Of a stretch of DNA of 47,278 bases, positions 6,840 through 14,438 are shown piece after piece. A program made the translations under genes and the position numbers. Positions within the stretch are counted from its first letter, which is position 1, and the number at the start of each line of letters is the position of its first letter. Below the pieces are notes generated by a model that saw only the letters and a list, made by a program, of their open reading frames with translations, made no database searches and was not told the origin of the DNA. The stretch comes from DATHTK01 sp035463295 (lineage in GTDB: Bacteria > Actinomycetota > Rubrobacteria > Rubrobacterales > Rubrobacteraceae). The DNA lies in contig DATHTK010000030.1 in assembly GCA_035463295.1 (NCBI GenBank), positions 1 to 47,278 on the forward strand, in the 5' to 3' direction.

Positions 6840-8498
6840 TCAATGGCTGCGAAACGCCTCCTCGAGCCACTCAGCTCGCACGGCGGGGTTGACCTTGGCG
6901 TCTATTACGAGCGGCCCGTCTCTCTGCCCGAGCCATGCCTCGAGCGGCGCGAGGTCCTCTCTCTTGCGGACCGTGATGCCTTCGGCGCCGGCAGCGCGGG
7001 CGAGCGCAGCGAAGTCGGTGTCCGGGAACTGCGTGGTCTCTACGGGGTGACCCATCGGGCCGAAGTGGTGGACTTCCGCGCCGTAGGCGGCGTCGTTGTA
7101 AACGAGTATGACCATCGGCAACCTGTAACGGGCGGCGGTCTCGAGCTCGCCGAGGGCCATGAGCGCACCGCCGTCCCCCACGGCCGCGACGGCGAGGCGG
7201 TCGGGTCGCGCCACGGCGGCGCCGATGCCGCTCGCGAGCCCGAGCCCGACGGACTGGAACGCGTTCGGGAAGACGAAGCCCCGCTCGTCGGGCACCGAGA
7301 GATACATCGAGGGGTAGCCGAGGAAGTGCCCGGAGTCGGTGGCGACCGTGCGCTCCTGCGGCAGGAGGTCGTCGAGCGCGAGGCTCAGAGTTCGCGGGTC
7401 CACGAATTCCTCCGTGCCCTCGTCCGCGAAGGGCTCGTCGCGCCAGCGGCGGGCCGGTATCTCCTTCTCCAGTCCCTCGGCGCGGTACCCTTTCTTGCTC
7501 ACGCCCCGCCGCTCCAGCTCGGTCAGGAGCGCCTCGGCAGCCTCCGCCGCGTCGCCGACGACGCCGACGTCCACGCGGTGGAGGGCCCCGATGGCCTCCT
7601 CGTCGAGGTCCACCTGCCCCACGCGCGCCTCCGGCCGAAAGAGCCTGCCGTGGCGAACGGTCCAGTGGTTGAGCGAGGCGCCGAACGCCAGTACGACGTC
7701 GGCACGACCGAGCAGCTCGATCGCGAGCGGTGAGGCGAAACCGCCGGCGATCCCGACAGAGTACGGGTGACCGGCGAAGAGACCGTGCGCCATCGCGCTC
7801 GTCGCCAGAAGCGCCCCGACCCTCTCGCCGAGGGCCAGAAGCGCCTCGCGGCTCCCCGCAGAGAGCGCGGCCCCGCGTCCAGCGACGATCACCGGCCGCT
7901 CCGCGGCGGCGAGCAGGTCCGCTAACGCCGCCACCGAGCGCTCCGACGGACGGGGCCACTCTAATTCGGGGCCCTCGGGCGGATCGAGGCGATCGTCGGG
8001 ACAGGTGGTCTCCACGAGGTCGATAGGGATGTTCAGAACGACCGGGCGGCGCTCGACCTTCGCGCGGCGCAGGGCTCTTGCGGCGTCTCCGGCGGCGGTC
8101 TTCGAGGAGCGAACCCTCTCGGAGACGGCGCCGGCGGTCGTCGCCAGAGCGGCCTGGTCGATCTTGAAGTTGGACCAGAGCGTCGCCGAGGGCGTATCGG
8201 CGGCGAGCAGGAGCAGCGGCGTGCGGCACTTCGCAGCCTCGGTAAGCCCGGTGAGCGTGTTGGTGAAGCCCGGCCCCTGGTGGACGCTGCAGACGCCTAT
8301 CTTCCCGCTGGCGCGGGCGTAGCCGTCGGCCATCATGATAGCGCCGCATTCGTGACGGGAGGAGTAGAAATCCGCCCCCGCCGCGCGCAGTGCGTTGACG
8401 ACCGTGAAGTTGCCGCTGCCGACGAGCCCGAAGATAGTCTCAACGCCAAGCCCGGCCAGCGTTTCTCCTACCGCTTCGGAGACCTTCATAATGTTCAC
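6840..8498 (-). CDS. Thiamine diphosphate-dependent enzyme (acetolactate synthase/benzoylformate decarboxylase superfamily)
   Basis: This 552-residue protein has the three-domain architecture of ThDP decarboxylases and synthases. The N-terminal Pyr domain carries the cofactor-activating glutamate in 'SSRHECGAIMMADGYARA' (about residue 50). The central domain has a 'VIVAGRGA' nucleotide-type fold. The C-terminal PP domain has the 'GDGGALMAL...YNDAAYG' motif that binds Mg and diphosphate. It is not a recognisable IlvB (no IlvN partner) nor clearly oxalyl-CoA decarboxylase. Gene order with a cyclase-type hydrolase downstream suggests catabolism of a 2-oxo acid, which is inference. Start is GTG 8498, or the ATG three codons later. 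Confidence 0.8.
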   Translation of the reverse strand: MNIMKVSEAVGETLAGLGVETIFGLVGSGNFTVVNALRAAGADFYSSRHECGAIMMADGYARASGKIGVCSVHQGPGFTNTLTGLTEAAKCRTPLLLLAADTPSATLWSNFKIDQAALATTAGAVSERVRSSKTAAGDAARALRRAKVERRPVVLNIPIDLVETTCPDDRLDPPEGPELEWPRPSERSVAALADLLAAAERPVIVAGRGAALSAGSREALLALGERVGALLATSAMAHGLFAGHPYSVGIAGGFASPLAIELLGRADVVLAFGASLNHWTVRHGRLFRPEARVGQVDLDEEAIGALHRVDVGVVGDAAEAAEALLTELERRGVSKKGYRAEGLEKEIPARRWRDEPFADEGTEEFVDPRTLSLALDDLLPQERTVATDSGHFLGYPSMYLSVPDERGFVFPNAFQSVGLGLASGIGAAVARPDRLAVAAVGDGGALMALGELETAARYRLPMVILVYNDAAYGAEVHHFGPMGHPVETTQFPDTDFAALARAAGAEGITVRKREDLAPLEAWLGQRDGPLVIDAKVNPAVRAEWLEEAFRSH

Positions 8499-8595
8499 CG
8501 CTCTCTATCCCCGGCTGCTACCGCGTCGAGCCGAACATTAGGACAGTTCGGGGACTCCCGCAAACCCTCACGGAGCAGGAGACCGCGCGCTCCGC

Positions 8596-9669
8596 GTGTA
8601 TAGTTGTGCGAGCGTCACGAACGGAGACGAAACCTTTGACCTCTCGGACGGGCAACAGAGCCATCGAGCACCGGCGCCGGGCGCGTATCGCGGGCAGCTA
8701 CGAGGGAGTCCTCTCCTGAGTGGCTTCGGCGAGGCGTGGCGCCGGATCTCCTGGCGTGCGGGGCTGAAGAGCGGGCTGCGCACTACCTGGGAGCTGGGGC
8801 TCGTGATCTTCCCGGTTACTATCGTCGTCTCGGTGGTCCGTTACACCCCGCTCTACGATGCCCTCCTCTCCTGGCTCGCTCCCGTGATGGGCCTCTTCGG
8901 GCTGCCGAACGACGCGACGATACCGCTCGTCCTGGGCAGCCTCCTGAACCTCTACGCCGCCATCGGGGCGATACTCACGATGGACCTCACCGTCAAACAG
9001 GTCTTTATCCTCGCCCTGATGCTCAGTTTCTCGCACGGTCTCCCCGTCGAGGCCGCCATCTGCCGACGCGTCGGCGTGAGCGTCTCCCTCGTGCTTCTCT
9101 TCCGCATCTCGCTGGCCGCAGCCGCCGGCGTAGCCGTCAACTTCCTGTGGAGCGGCGGAGAGTCGAGGGCTCGCTACGGGCTCGTGGCGCCGCGGGAGAC
9201 CGTGCCGTCGGGATGGGTGGAGATCTCGACGACCGCCCTGCAATCGGCGGCGATGGGAGTGGTGCAACTCGCGATCATCGTCATCCCGGTGATGCTGTTT
9301 ATCAGCATCCTGCAAGATGTCGGGGCGCTCGGGAGGTTCGCCGCTTTCATGCGCCCGTTCATGCGTCCGCTCGGGATAACGCCGCGCGGGGCGGTAACGA
9401 TGGCGGGCGGGCTCTTCTTCGGTCTCGCCTTCGGGGCCGGCGTGATTCTCGAGGAGGTGCGCAAGCACGAGTTTACCAGGCGAGAGATCACGCTCATGAT
9501 CCTCTTTCTCTGCGCCTGCCACGCCGTCGTCGAGGACACGCTCATCTTCGTTCCATTGGGGATACACGTGCTTCCCCTGCTCCTTGTCCGCTTGGTGGCC
9601 GCCATCCTGCTGACGCTCCTCATCGCCCGCCTGTGGCTCCCGAACAAAGAGCCCGCCCCGGAGAACTGA
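8596..9669 (+). CDS. Nucleoside-recognition (gate) domain membrane protein
   Basis: This is a multi-pass membrane protein of up to 357 residues with two gate-domain halves (PF07670 type). The first is 'GLRTTWELGLVIFPVTIVVS...PNDATIPLVLGSLLNLYAAIG', the second 'MGVVQLAIIVIPVMLFISIL...RGAVTMAGGLFFGLAFGAG'. The same fold occurs in SpmA/SpmB and nucleoside transporters; the substrate is not known. The start is uncertain. The only in-frame ATG/GTG/TTG before the membrane region is GTG 8596, yet a TATAGT at 8599-8604 would start transcription downstream of it. A CTG near residue 41 is an alternative. It converges with a small gene whose stop is 11 bases away. Confidence 0.75.
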   Translation: MYSCASVTNGDETFDLSDGQQSHRAPAPGAYRGQLRGSPLLSGFGEAWRRISWRAGLKSGLRTTWELGLVIFPVTIVVSVVRYTPLYDALLSWLAPVMGLFGLPNDATIPLVLGSLLNLYAAIGAILTMDLTVKQVFILALMLSFSHGLPVEAAICRRVGVSVSLVLLFRISLAAAAGVAVNFLWSGGESRARYGLVAPRETVPSGWVEISTTALQSAAMGVVQLAIIVIPVMLFISILQDVGALGRFAAFMRPFMRPLGITPRGAVTMAGGLFFGLAFGAGVILEEVRKHEFTRREITLMILFLCACHAVVEDTLIFVPLGIHVLPLLLVRLVAAILLTLLIARLWLPNKEPAPEN

Positions 9670-9679
9670 GGGGGCTCGG

Positions 9680-9874
9680 CTACTTTTTCCGGTCCCTCTG
9701 CTTGGCGCGCTCTATGTAGGTCTCGGCAGCCTCGGCCGTCTTGTAGCTCAGAGTGCCACCGGTCAGGGGGTTCTTGATCTCGTAGTGGCCCCCGGCCTCG
9801 CGGTCCATGATCACCGGGTAGTAGCGGTCGCCGACCTGCTTGATGGCGTACTCGGTCTCTCTCCTCTCCGTCAC
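9680..9874 (-). CDS. Small conserved-looking hypothetical protein
   Basis: This 64-residue hydrophilic protein (MTERRETEYAIKQVGDRYYP...) starts at GTG 9874, with GGAGG five bases upstream. It has a compact sheet-like pattern (YAIKQVGDRYYPVIMD, GGHYEIKNPLTG) and a basic helical C-terminus. Family not recognised. It is tail-to-tail with the gate-domain gene. Confidence 0.62.
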   Translation of the reverse strand: MTERRETEYAIKQVGDRYYPVIMDREAGGHYEIKNPLTGGTLSYKTAEAAETYIERAKQRDRKK

Positions 9875-9927
9875 CTCGCCTCCTCTCTCATGGCCGGTTC
9901 TACTACACGCGTGCCAGCAGCGTCTAG

Positions 9928-9933
9928 TACAGT
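9928..9933 (+). promoter_or_regulatory. -10 box for a leaderless gene
   Basis: TACAGT at 9928-9933 lies six bases before the ATG at 9940, and no Shine-Dalgarno fits. The 65-base gap to the divergent start at 9874 must hold both promoters. Confidence 0.5.
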
Positions 9934-9939
9934 CTCGAC

Positions 9940-10320
9940 ATGGACGCAGGAGCCAACCACGTCGTCATAGTCGGCGGACCCGAAGTCGAGGAAGAACTTC
10001 TCCTTATCGTTCTCGACGAGGACCGTGCGGTACCGCTCTTCGACTCGGTCGAGGAGGCCGAGGAGTTCCTGGCCTCGACGGGGCAGTTCGGTGAGGAGTG
10101 GCGGGCCCGGCAGGTCTCCGCCCGGGAGCTTGTCGAGCTGCTCGACTACCAGGACGACGCGGTCGAGTACGTCGCCCTCAGCCCTCCGCCCGAGAACCTC
10201 GAAGGCGGGATGGAGGTGCAACTCCTCTACCGTGAGATCCTCACGGACCTGCTGAAGCGCCAGACGACCCCGGAGCCCCCACCCGAGAAGAAGAGCTTCT
10301 GGCGGCGCTTCTTCGGGTAG
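9940..10320 (+). CDS. Hypothetical acidic protein
   Basis: This 126-residue soluble, acidic protein is followed by a basic aromatic tail (EKKSFWRRFFG). The N-terminal segment 'HVVIVGGPEVEEELLLIVLDEDR' looks like beta strands, followed by an acidic helix 'SVEEAEEFLAS'. The C-terminal amphipathic tail could touch the membrane. No family recognised. A -10 box six bases upstream suggests a leaderless message. Confidence 0.6.
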   Translation: MDAGANHVVIVGGPEVEEELLLIVLDEDRAVPLFDSVEEAEEFLASTGQFGEEWRARQVSARELVELLDYQDDAVEYVALSPPPENLEGGMEVQLLYREILTDLLKRQTTPEPPPEKKSFWRRFFG

Positions 10321-10374
10321 CAGCCACCCTCTTGCGAACCAATGCATGACGCTCTGTTGGTGAAGAGCCTCCGG

Positions 10375-10782
10375 CTACCGGTCACCGATCAGTACGTCTA
10401 CCTCTTCGGGCGCGAGGGGTTCACGTCGCGGCGCGCCGAGGGTTACGCGGCGTACGAACCCGGCGCCCGCGAGCCGGGGTTCGTAGGTGGGGAAGGTGAG
10501 GAGCGCGAAGCGTCCCGGACCGCGCCTGCGAGCGGGTTTGTGCTCGATCCAGAGCAACGGACGCTTCAGGTTGGGCAGCCCGTCGGTGAAGTGATCGAGT
10601 ATGACCTCCGCCGCGAGTTGCGCGGCCATCTCGGAGACGCCGGCGCTCCCAGCGTCCGGTAGCTCCTGGCAGACGACCACGGGGGCGTCGCCCGGCGCGC
10701 CCTCGTAGATCCGGATCCAGCAGCACCCCGCTCCGAAAGCGTAGCCCCTCCGGTGGCGTATGTACTCGTGCGTCAGGATCAT
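10375..10782 (-). CDS. Hypothetical protein downstream of clpP
   Basis: This 135-residue protein (MILTHEYIRHRRGYAFGAGC...) starts 21 bases after the clpP stop and is probably cotranscribed with it. It has two adjacent cysteines (GCCWIRIYEG) and alternating hydrophobic strands (APVVVCQEL, RPLLWIEHKP), suggesting a small alpha/beta fold. Function unknown; position hints at a proteolysis-related or simply co-expressed role. Confidence 0.55.
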   Translation of the reverse strand: MILTHEYIRHRRGYAFGAGCCWIRIYEGAPGDAPVVVCQELPDAGSAGVSEMAAQLAAEVILDHFTDGLPNLKRPLLWIEHKPARRRGPGRFALLTFPTYEPRLAGAGFVRRVTLGAPRREPLAPEEVDVLIGDR

Positions 10783-10803
10783 GCCGGGCTTCGTCCTCGC
10801 TCC

Positions 10804-11427
10804 TCAACCCGCCGCAGCACCCTCCCTCGGGCGGCTCACAACCCGATCCACCACACCGTACTCGACAGCGTCCTTTGCCCCCATTATGTAGTCGCGGTCG
10901 GTGTCGCGCTCTATATCTTCGAACGATTTGCCGGTGGCATCGGATAGGATCTCGTTGATCCGCCGCTTGGTGCGTATGAGCTCCTTGGCGTGGATCTCCA
11001 CGTCCGAGGCCTGACCACCAGGTCCCCCCTGGGTCCACGGCTGGTGTAGCAGCACCCGCGTGTTGGGCAGCGCGTTGCGCTTGCCCTTGGCGCCGGCCGC
11101 TAGCAGTACCGCCGAGATGGAGGCAGCCATCCCGAGCGCGGTCGTCACGATGTCCGGCTTGACGAACTGCATGGTATCGTAGATCGCGAGCCCCGCCGTG
11201 ACGCTGCCGCCCGGCGAGTTGATGTACAGGTTTATGTCCTGCTCGGGGTCCTCGCTCTCGAGGTGCAGGAGCTGCGCGATGATCGCGTTCGCCACCGCAT
11301 CGTCCACCGGCGTCCCCAGAAAGACGATCCGATCGTTCAACAACCGCGAGTACACGTCCATCGTCCGCTCCCCACGCGGGCTCTGCTCCGTTACGTAGGG
11401 AACCACAAACCTCGGATCCCGTTCCAC
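10804..11427 (-). CDS. clpP: ATP-dependent Clp protease proteolytic subunit
   Basis: This 207-residue serine peptidase forms the tetradecameric ClpP chamber that degrades proteins delivered by ClpX or ClpC. The catalytic triad is visible: Ser103 in 'GMAASISAV', His128 in 'LLHQP' and Asp179 in 'DRDYIMG'. A two-residue insertion after the histidine (WTQGGPGGQ) lengthens the handle region relative to E. coli. The start chosen is GTG 11427, because GGAGG ends five bases upstream and the length then matches the family; the frame is open further upstream. It is divergent from an XRE regulator with a palindrome between them. Confidence 0.93.
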   Translation of the reverse strand: MERDPRFVVPYVTEQSPRGERTMDVYSRLLNDRIVFLGTPVDDAVANAIIAQLLHLESEDPEQDINLYINSPGGSVTAGLAIYDTMQFVKPDIVTTALGMAASISAVLLAAGAKGKRNALPNTRVLLHQPWTQGGPGGQASDVEIHAKELIRTKRRINEILSDATGKSFEDIERDTDRDYIMGAKDAVEYGVVDRVVSRPREGAAAG

Positions 11428-11470
11428 TATGACCTCCTCCACAACCGCCAATGCTCTATACTCCACTAGA

Positions 11471-11486
11471 GTAACATTTATGTGAC
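11471..11486. promoter_or_regulatory. Operator-like palindrome between clpP and the XRE regulator
   Basis: GTAACATTTATGTGAC reads as GTnACAT-nn-ATGTnAC: six of eight half-site pairs are complementary. It lies 44 bases upstream of the clpP start and 41 upstream of the regulator's ATG, next to a TATAGA that could be the clpP -10 box on the minus strand. The natural candidate ligand is the divergent XRE protein; this is inference. Confidence 0.55.
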
Positions 11487-11526
11487 GTTCTTGCGAGTTT
11501 TTTGTGGCGTTTCGGAGGTGAGAGGC

Positions 11527-11796
11527 ATGGAGTTGCCGCATTTGCGGAATTTCCGGCGGAGGGCGGTATTGAGCCAGGAGCAATTAGCGGAGAAGAGTGG
11601 GGTAGCGCGGGAGACGATCTCGAAGCTGGAGAGCGGGCGGCGCGGGGCATATCCGAGCACTATCCGCAAGCTCGCAGCCGGGCTCGAGGTCGAGCCGAGG
11701 ATGTTGATGGGCGGTGTCGAGTACTTCGAGGCGCGACCCGAGGAGGGCCCTTCCGAGGAATCGGAGATAGGCGAGAGCAGGAAGATAGGGTTCTAG
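11527..11796 (+). CDS. XRE-family (HTH_3) transcriptional regulator, ClgR-like position
   Basis: This 89-residue DNA-binding protein has a helix-turn-helix at about residues 8-62: 'LRNFRRRAVLSQEQLAEKSGVARETISKLESGRRGAYPSTIRKLAAGLEV'-type spacing. A short acidic tail follows. ATG 11527 is chosen because GGAGGTG (11514-11520) is six bases upstream. In many actinobacteria an XRE protein, ClgR, controls clp genes. Here the regulator is divergent from clpP over a palindrome, so the same job is likely, but the protein is shorter than typical ClgR and the equivalence is unproven. Confidence 0.82.
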   Translation: MELPHLRNFRRRAVLSQEQLAEKSGVARETISKLESGRRGAYPSTIRKLAAGLEVEPRMLMGGVEYFEARPEEGPSEESEIGESRKIGF

Positions 11797-11955
11797 GGCG
11801 ACGTCTTGGGCGGGGCCGCGAGCCTGCCGGGATATACGGGGTCTCTCCATGTTCAGGTTAATTCCTCATTAAGATTTCGGCATACTCGTGGCATGGTTCG
11901 CCCGGCCGTGTTAGCGTGGAGTCTGTACGGTAGTAGCTTTGCTAGAGGGGTGTGC

Positions 11956-12339
11956 GTGAAGCAGTTTGGTCTGGGCGGGTTCGCCGCCATGCGTTGCGAG
12001 GACATAAACGGTACTCAGATCGTCACGGTCGGAGGAGAGGTGGACCTTGCTACGGCGCCCCGGCTTCGGGATCTGATCTCACGGGCGATGGGAGAGGCGG
12101 GTAGCGATCCGCCGCGCGTGGTAGTGGATCTCCTCGCGGTCGAGTTCATCGACACGGCGGGCCTAGAGGTGTTGCTGGAGAAGTGGAGCATGTTGCGACG
12201 CCTGGCCGGGAACCTGCGCCTCGTCGCCTGCGAGGGTCCGGTCACGCGGCTGCTCGAGGTAACCGGTCTCGAAGGGGCATTCGACGGCGACCTGTATATG
12301 GATCTCGGCGCGGCCGTGCGCTCGCCCGTCCCGGTCTAG
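11956..12339 (+). CDS. STAS-domain anti-sigma factor antagonist
   Basis: This 127-residue single-domain STAS protein (SpoIIAA/RsbV-like) has the core 'EVDLATAPRLRDLI', then 'RVVVDLLAVEFIDTAGLEVL' holding the phosphorylatable site (the Thr of 'IDTAGL'). When unphosphorylated, such proteins bind an anti-sigma kinase and free a sigma factor. The start chosen is GTG 11956, five bases after AGAGGGG; GTG 11950 is also in frame. No kinase or sigma gene is adjacent, so the partner is elsewhere. It converges with the nucleoside importer operon across a shared terminator palindrome. Confidence 0.87.
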   Translation: MKQFGLGGFAAMRCEDINGTQIVTVGGEVDLATAPRLRDLISRAMGEAGSDPPRVVVDLLAVEFIDTAGLEVLLEKWSMLRRLAGNLRLVACEGPVTRLLEVTGLEGAFDGDLYMDLGAAVRSPVPV

Positions 12340-12365
12340 GGGCGGATCACAGGCAGGCGGTCCGC

Positions 12366-12383
12366 CCGGCTCTCGAGAGCCGG
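12366..12383. terminator. Bidirectional terminator palindrome
   Basis: CCGGCTCTCGAGAGCCGG is a perfect 18-base palindrome between the STAS gene and the convergent permease gene (stop at 12391). It probably ends transcription from both sides, although neither flank has a long T run. Confidence 0.55.
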
Positions 12384-12390
12384 CCGCTCA

Positions 12391-13314
12391 CTACTCCTTG
12401 CGGTACGGCTTGCCTATAGCGGCGGGGGCGATGGCGCGGCCGCCGAAGCCGACGAGGGCGACGATGGTCAGGATGTAAGGGAGCATCTGGATAAACTCAA
12501 TCGGGACGGCCTCCTGGTTCACCTGGAACGTCACGGCGAGGGCGAAGCCGAAGAAGAGGGCCGCGCCCGCGGCCCCGATCGGATTCCAGCGGCCGAAGAT
12601 CAGGGCGGCGAGCGCGATGAAGCCCCGGCCCTGGGTCATGTTCTCGGTAAAGGCCGACAGGATCCCCATCGAGAGGTAGGCGCCGCCTAGGGCGGAGAGC
12701 AGGCCGGACATGGCGACCCCGTAGTAGCGCATCCGGGTGACGCTGACGCCCGCGGTGTCCACGGCCTCGGGAACCTCGCCGGTGCCTCGCAGCCTCAGGC
12801 CGAACGGTGTGTTGAAGACCACGAAAAAGACGATCGGGACCATCAGGTACATCAGGTAGACGAGCAGGCTCTGGTCAAAGAGGGCGGGGCCTATCAAGGG
12901 GATGGCGGAGAGACCGGGGATGGCGATCGACTGGAAGCCCTCCACGCGCGGCGAGGTCCCCCCCGAGCCGAAGATTTCGACCATAAGAAAGCCGGTGCCG
13001 CCGAGGGCGAGCAGATTGATAGCGGTGCCGGAGATGATCTGGTCGGCCTCGAAGGTCACGCACATGAGCGCGTGGATAAGTGCGAACGTGAGCCCGGCGC
13101 CGAGCGCTGTCAGGAGGCCGACGAAAGCGCTACCGCTGGCGTACGACCCGACGACCCCGGCAAAGGCCGAGATCAGCATAAGTCCTTCGAGGCCGATGTT
13201 GACGACCCCGCTCCTCTCGGAGAAGAGCCCGCCTAGAGCGGCGAAGACGAGCGGCGTCGCGTTGCGGATCGTGGACTGGAGGAGCGGTGTTAGAGACCCG
13301 AGGAAGTCCTCCAT
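12391..13314 (-). CDS. Nucleoside ABC transporter permease 2 (NupQ/YufQ-like)
   Basis: This 307-residue inner-membrane permease of the BPD_transp_2 group has 8-9 hydrophobic helices and the hallmark N-terminal motif 'TPLVFAALGGLFSERSGVVNIGLEGLML'-like pattern (about 20-47). It is the second permease of a BMP-type nucleoside importer and is the last gene of the operon; its ATG overlaps the upstream permease stop by one base. It would form the heterodimeric channel with the 374-residue permease. Confidence 0.88.
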   Translation of the reverse strand: MEDFLGSLTPLLQSTIRNATPLVFAALGGLFSERSGVVNIGLEGLMLISAFAGVVGSYASGSAFVGLLTALGAGLTFALIHALMCVTFEADQIISGTAINLLALGGTGFLMVEIFGSGGTSPRVEGFQSIAIPGLSAIPLIGPALFDQSLLVYLMYLMVPIVFFVVFNTPFGLRLRGTGEVPEAVDTAGVSVTRMRYYGVAMSGLLSALGGAYLSMGILSAFTENMTQGRGFIALAALIFGRWNPIGAAGAALFFGFALAVTFQVNQEAVPIEFIQMLPYILTIVALVGFGGRAIAPAAIGKPYRKE

Positions 13315-14438
13315 CAGGCGCCGAGCCCTCTCTCCAGGCGGGTGCCGGCGGCGAGAGCGCGGGCGCGCTTGCCGACGATCAGCTCGACGAGCTTCGTCGC
13401 GGTGACGAGCAGGAGGATAACGGCGAGGAGCACGCTGGCGAGCTGCAGGGGCACGTCGGTTGCGAACTGCATCTGCTGGGCGCCGGAGGCGAGCCCGCCG
13501 AAGAGCAGCGCGCCGAGCACGACCCCGACCGGGTGGTTGCGCCCGAGGAGCGCAACCCCGATGCCGTTAAAGCCGACGTTCGCGACGAATGGCACGTCCA
13601 TGTTCCCGTAGACGCCCAGGATCTCGACGGCCCCACCGAGCGCCGCCAGGGAGCCGCCGATCGCGAGCGCCAGCATGGTGTTTACACCGAGGCTCATCCC
13701 GGCGTAGTTCGCGGCACCCGGCGAGAGGCCGACGGCCCGCAGCTCGAAGCCCCGGCGCGTGCGCCACAAGAAGACGTAGACGAAAGCGGCGGCGAGAAGG
13801 GCGATCAGGATCCCCCAGTTCGCCCGACCCAGCCCGAAGCCGATCAGCGGTATGCGGGCCGCTGCGTCTATTGTCTCCGTGCCGGGGATCGGGCCCTCGC
13901 GCCTGAGCGGGTTCTGCGCCAGGTAGTAGGCGAGGTTGATGGCGATGACGTTCAGCATGATCGTGGTGATCACCTCGTGTGCCCCGAAGTACGCCTTGAG
14001 GACGCCCGGTATCGCCCCCCAGAGAAAGCCGGTAACGAGGCAGCCCGCGAGCACCACCGGTATCGCGCCGAAGCCTAGAGAGCTCAGAGAATACCCGAGC
14101 CAGGCGGCCGTAATCGCCCCGATAAAGAACTGGCCCTCGCCGCCGATGTTGAAGAGCCCGGCTCGGAAAGCGACGGCCACAGCGAGGCCGGTGAAGACCA
14201 GGGGCGTGGCATTGAGCACGGTGCGGCCTATCGCGGCGGGCGATCCGACCGCGCCCTCCAGGAGAGCGGCGTAGGCCGAGACGGGGTTGTCGCCGGTCAC
14301 GAACACGATGATCGCCCCGATGATGAAGGAGATCACGATGGCGATAACGGGGAAGAGCAGCGCACCGGCAGCGTTGCCTAGAGCAACGCGGAAAGCCGGG
14401 TTCTGCTCCGACTCCCGGACCCGATTCTCCTCACTCAA
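13314..14438 (-). CDS. Nucleoside ABC transporter permease 1 (NupP/YufP-like)
   Basis: This 374-residue permease has about ten membrane helices. It carries the family pattern 'NATPLVFTGLAVAVAFRAGLFNIGGEGQFF' in two overlapping pieces around residues 77-106. A short charged N-terminus (MSEENRVRESEQNP) is cytoplasmic. It overlaps the ATPase gene by four bases (ATGA), showing tight coupling. It pairs with the next gene to form the membrane channel of the nucleoside importer. Confidence 0.88.
   Translation of the reverse strand: MSEENRVRESEQNPAFRVALGNAAGALLFPVIAIVISFIIGAIIVFVTGDNPVSAYAALLEGAVGSPAAIGRTVLNATPLVFTGLAVAVAFRAGLFNIGGEGQFFIGAITAAWLGYSLSSLGFGAIPVVLAGCLVTGFLWGAIPGVLKAYFGAHEVITTIMLNVIAINLAYYLAQNPLRREGPIPGTETIDAAARIPLIGFGLGRANWGILIALLAAAFVYVFLWRTRRGFELRAVGLSPGAANYAGMSLGVNTMLALAIGGSLAALGGAVEILGVYGNMDVPFVANVGFNGIGVALLGRNHPVGVVLGALLFGGLASGAQQMQFATDVPLQLASVLLAVILLLVTATKLVELIVGKRARALAAGTRLERGLGA

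Noticed and set aside
6871..8349. Second long minus-strand frame inside the ThDP gene
   Set aside because: Arg/Ala/Pro-rich shadow frame of the ThDP enzyme, which has clear motifs.
6840..8498. Oxalyl-CoA decarboxylase linked to the OxlT-like transporter
   Set aside because: No clear CoA-binding features, no formyl-CoA transferase, and 25 kb away from the transporter.
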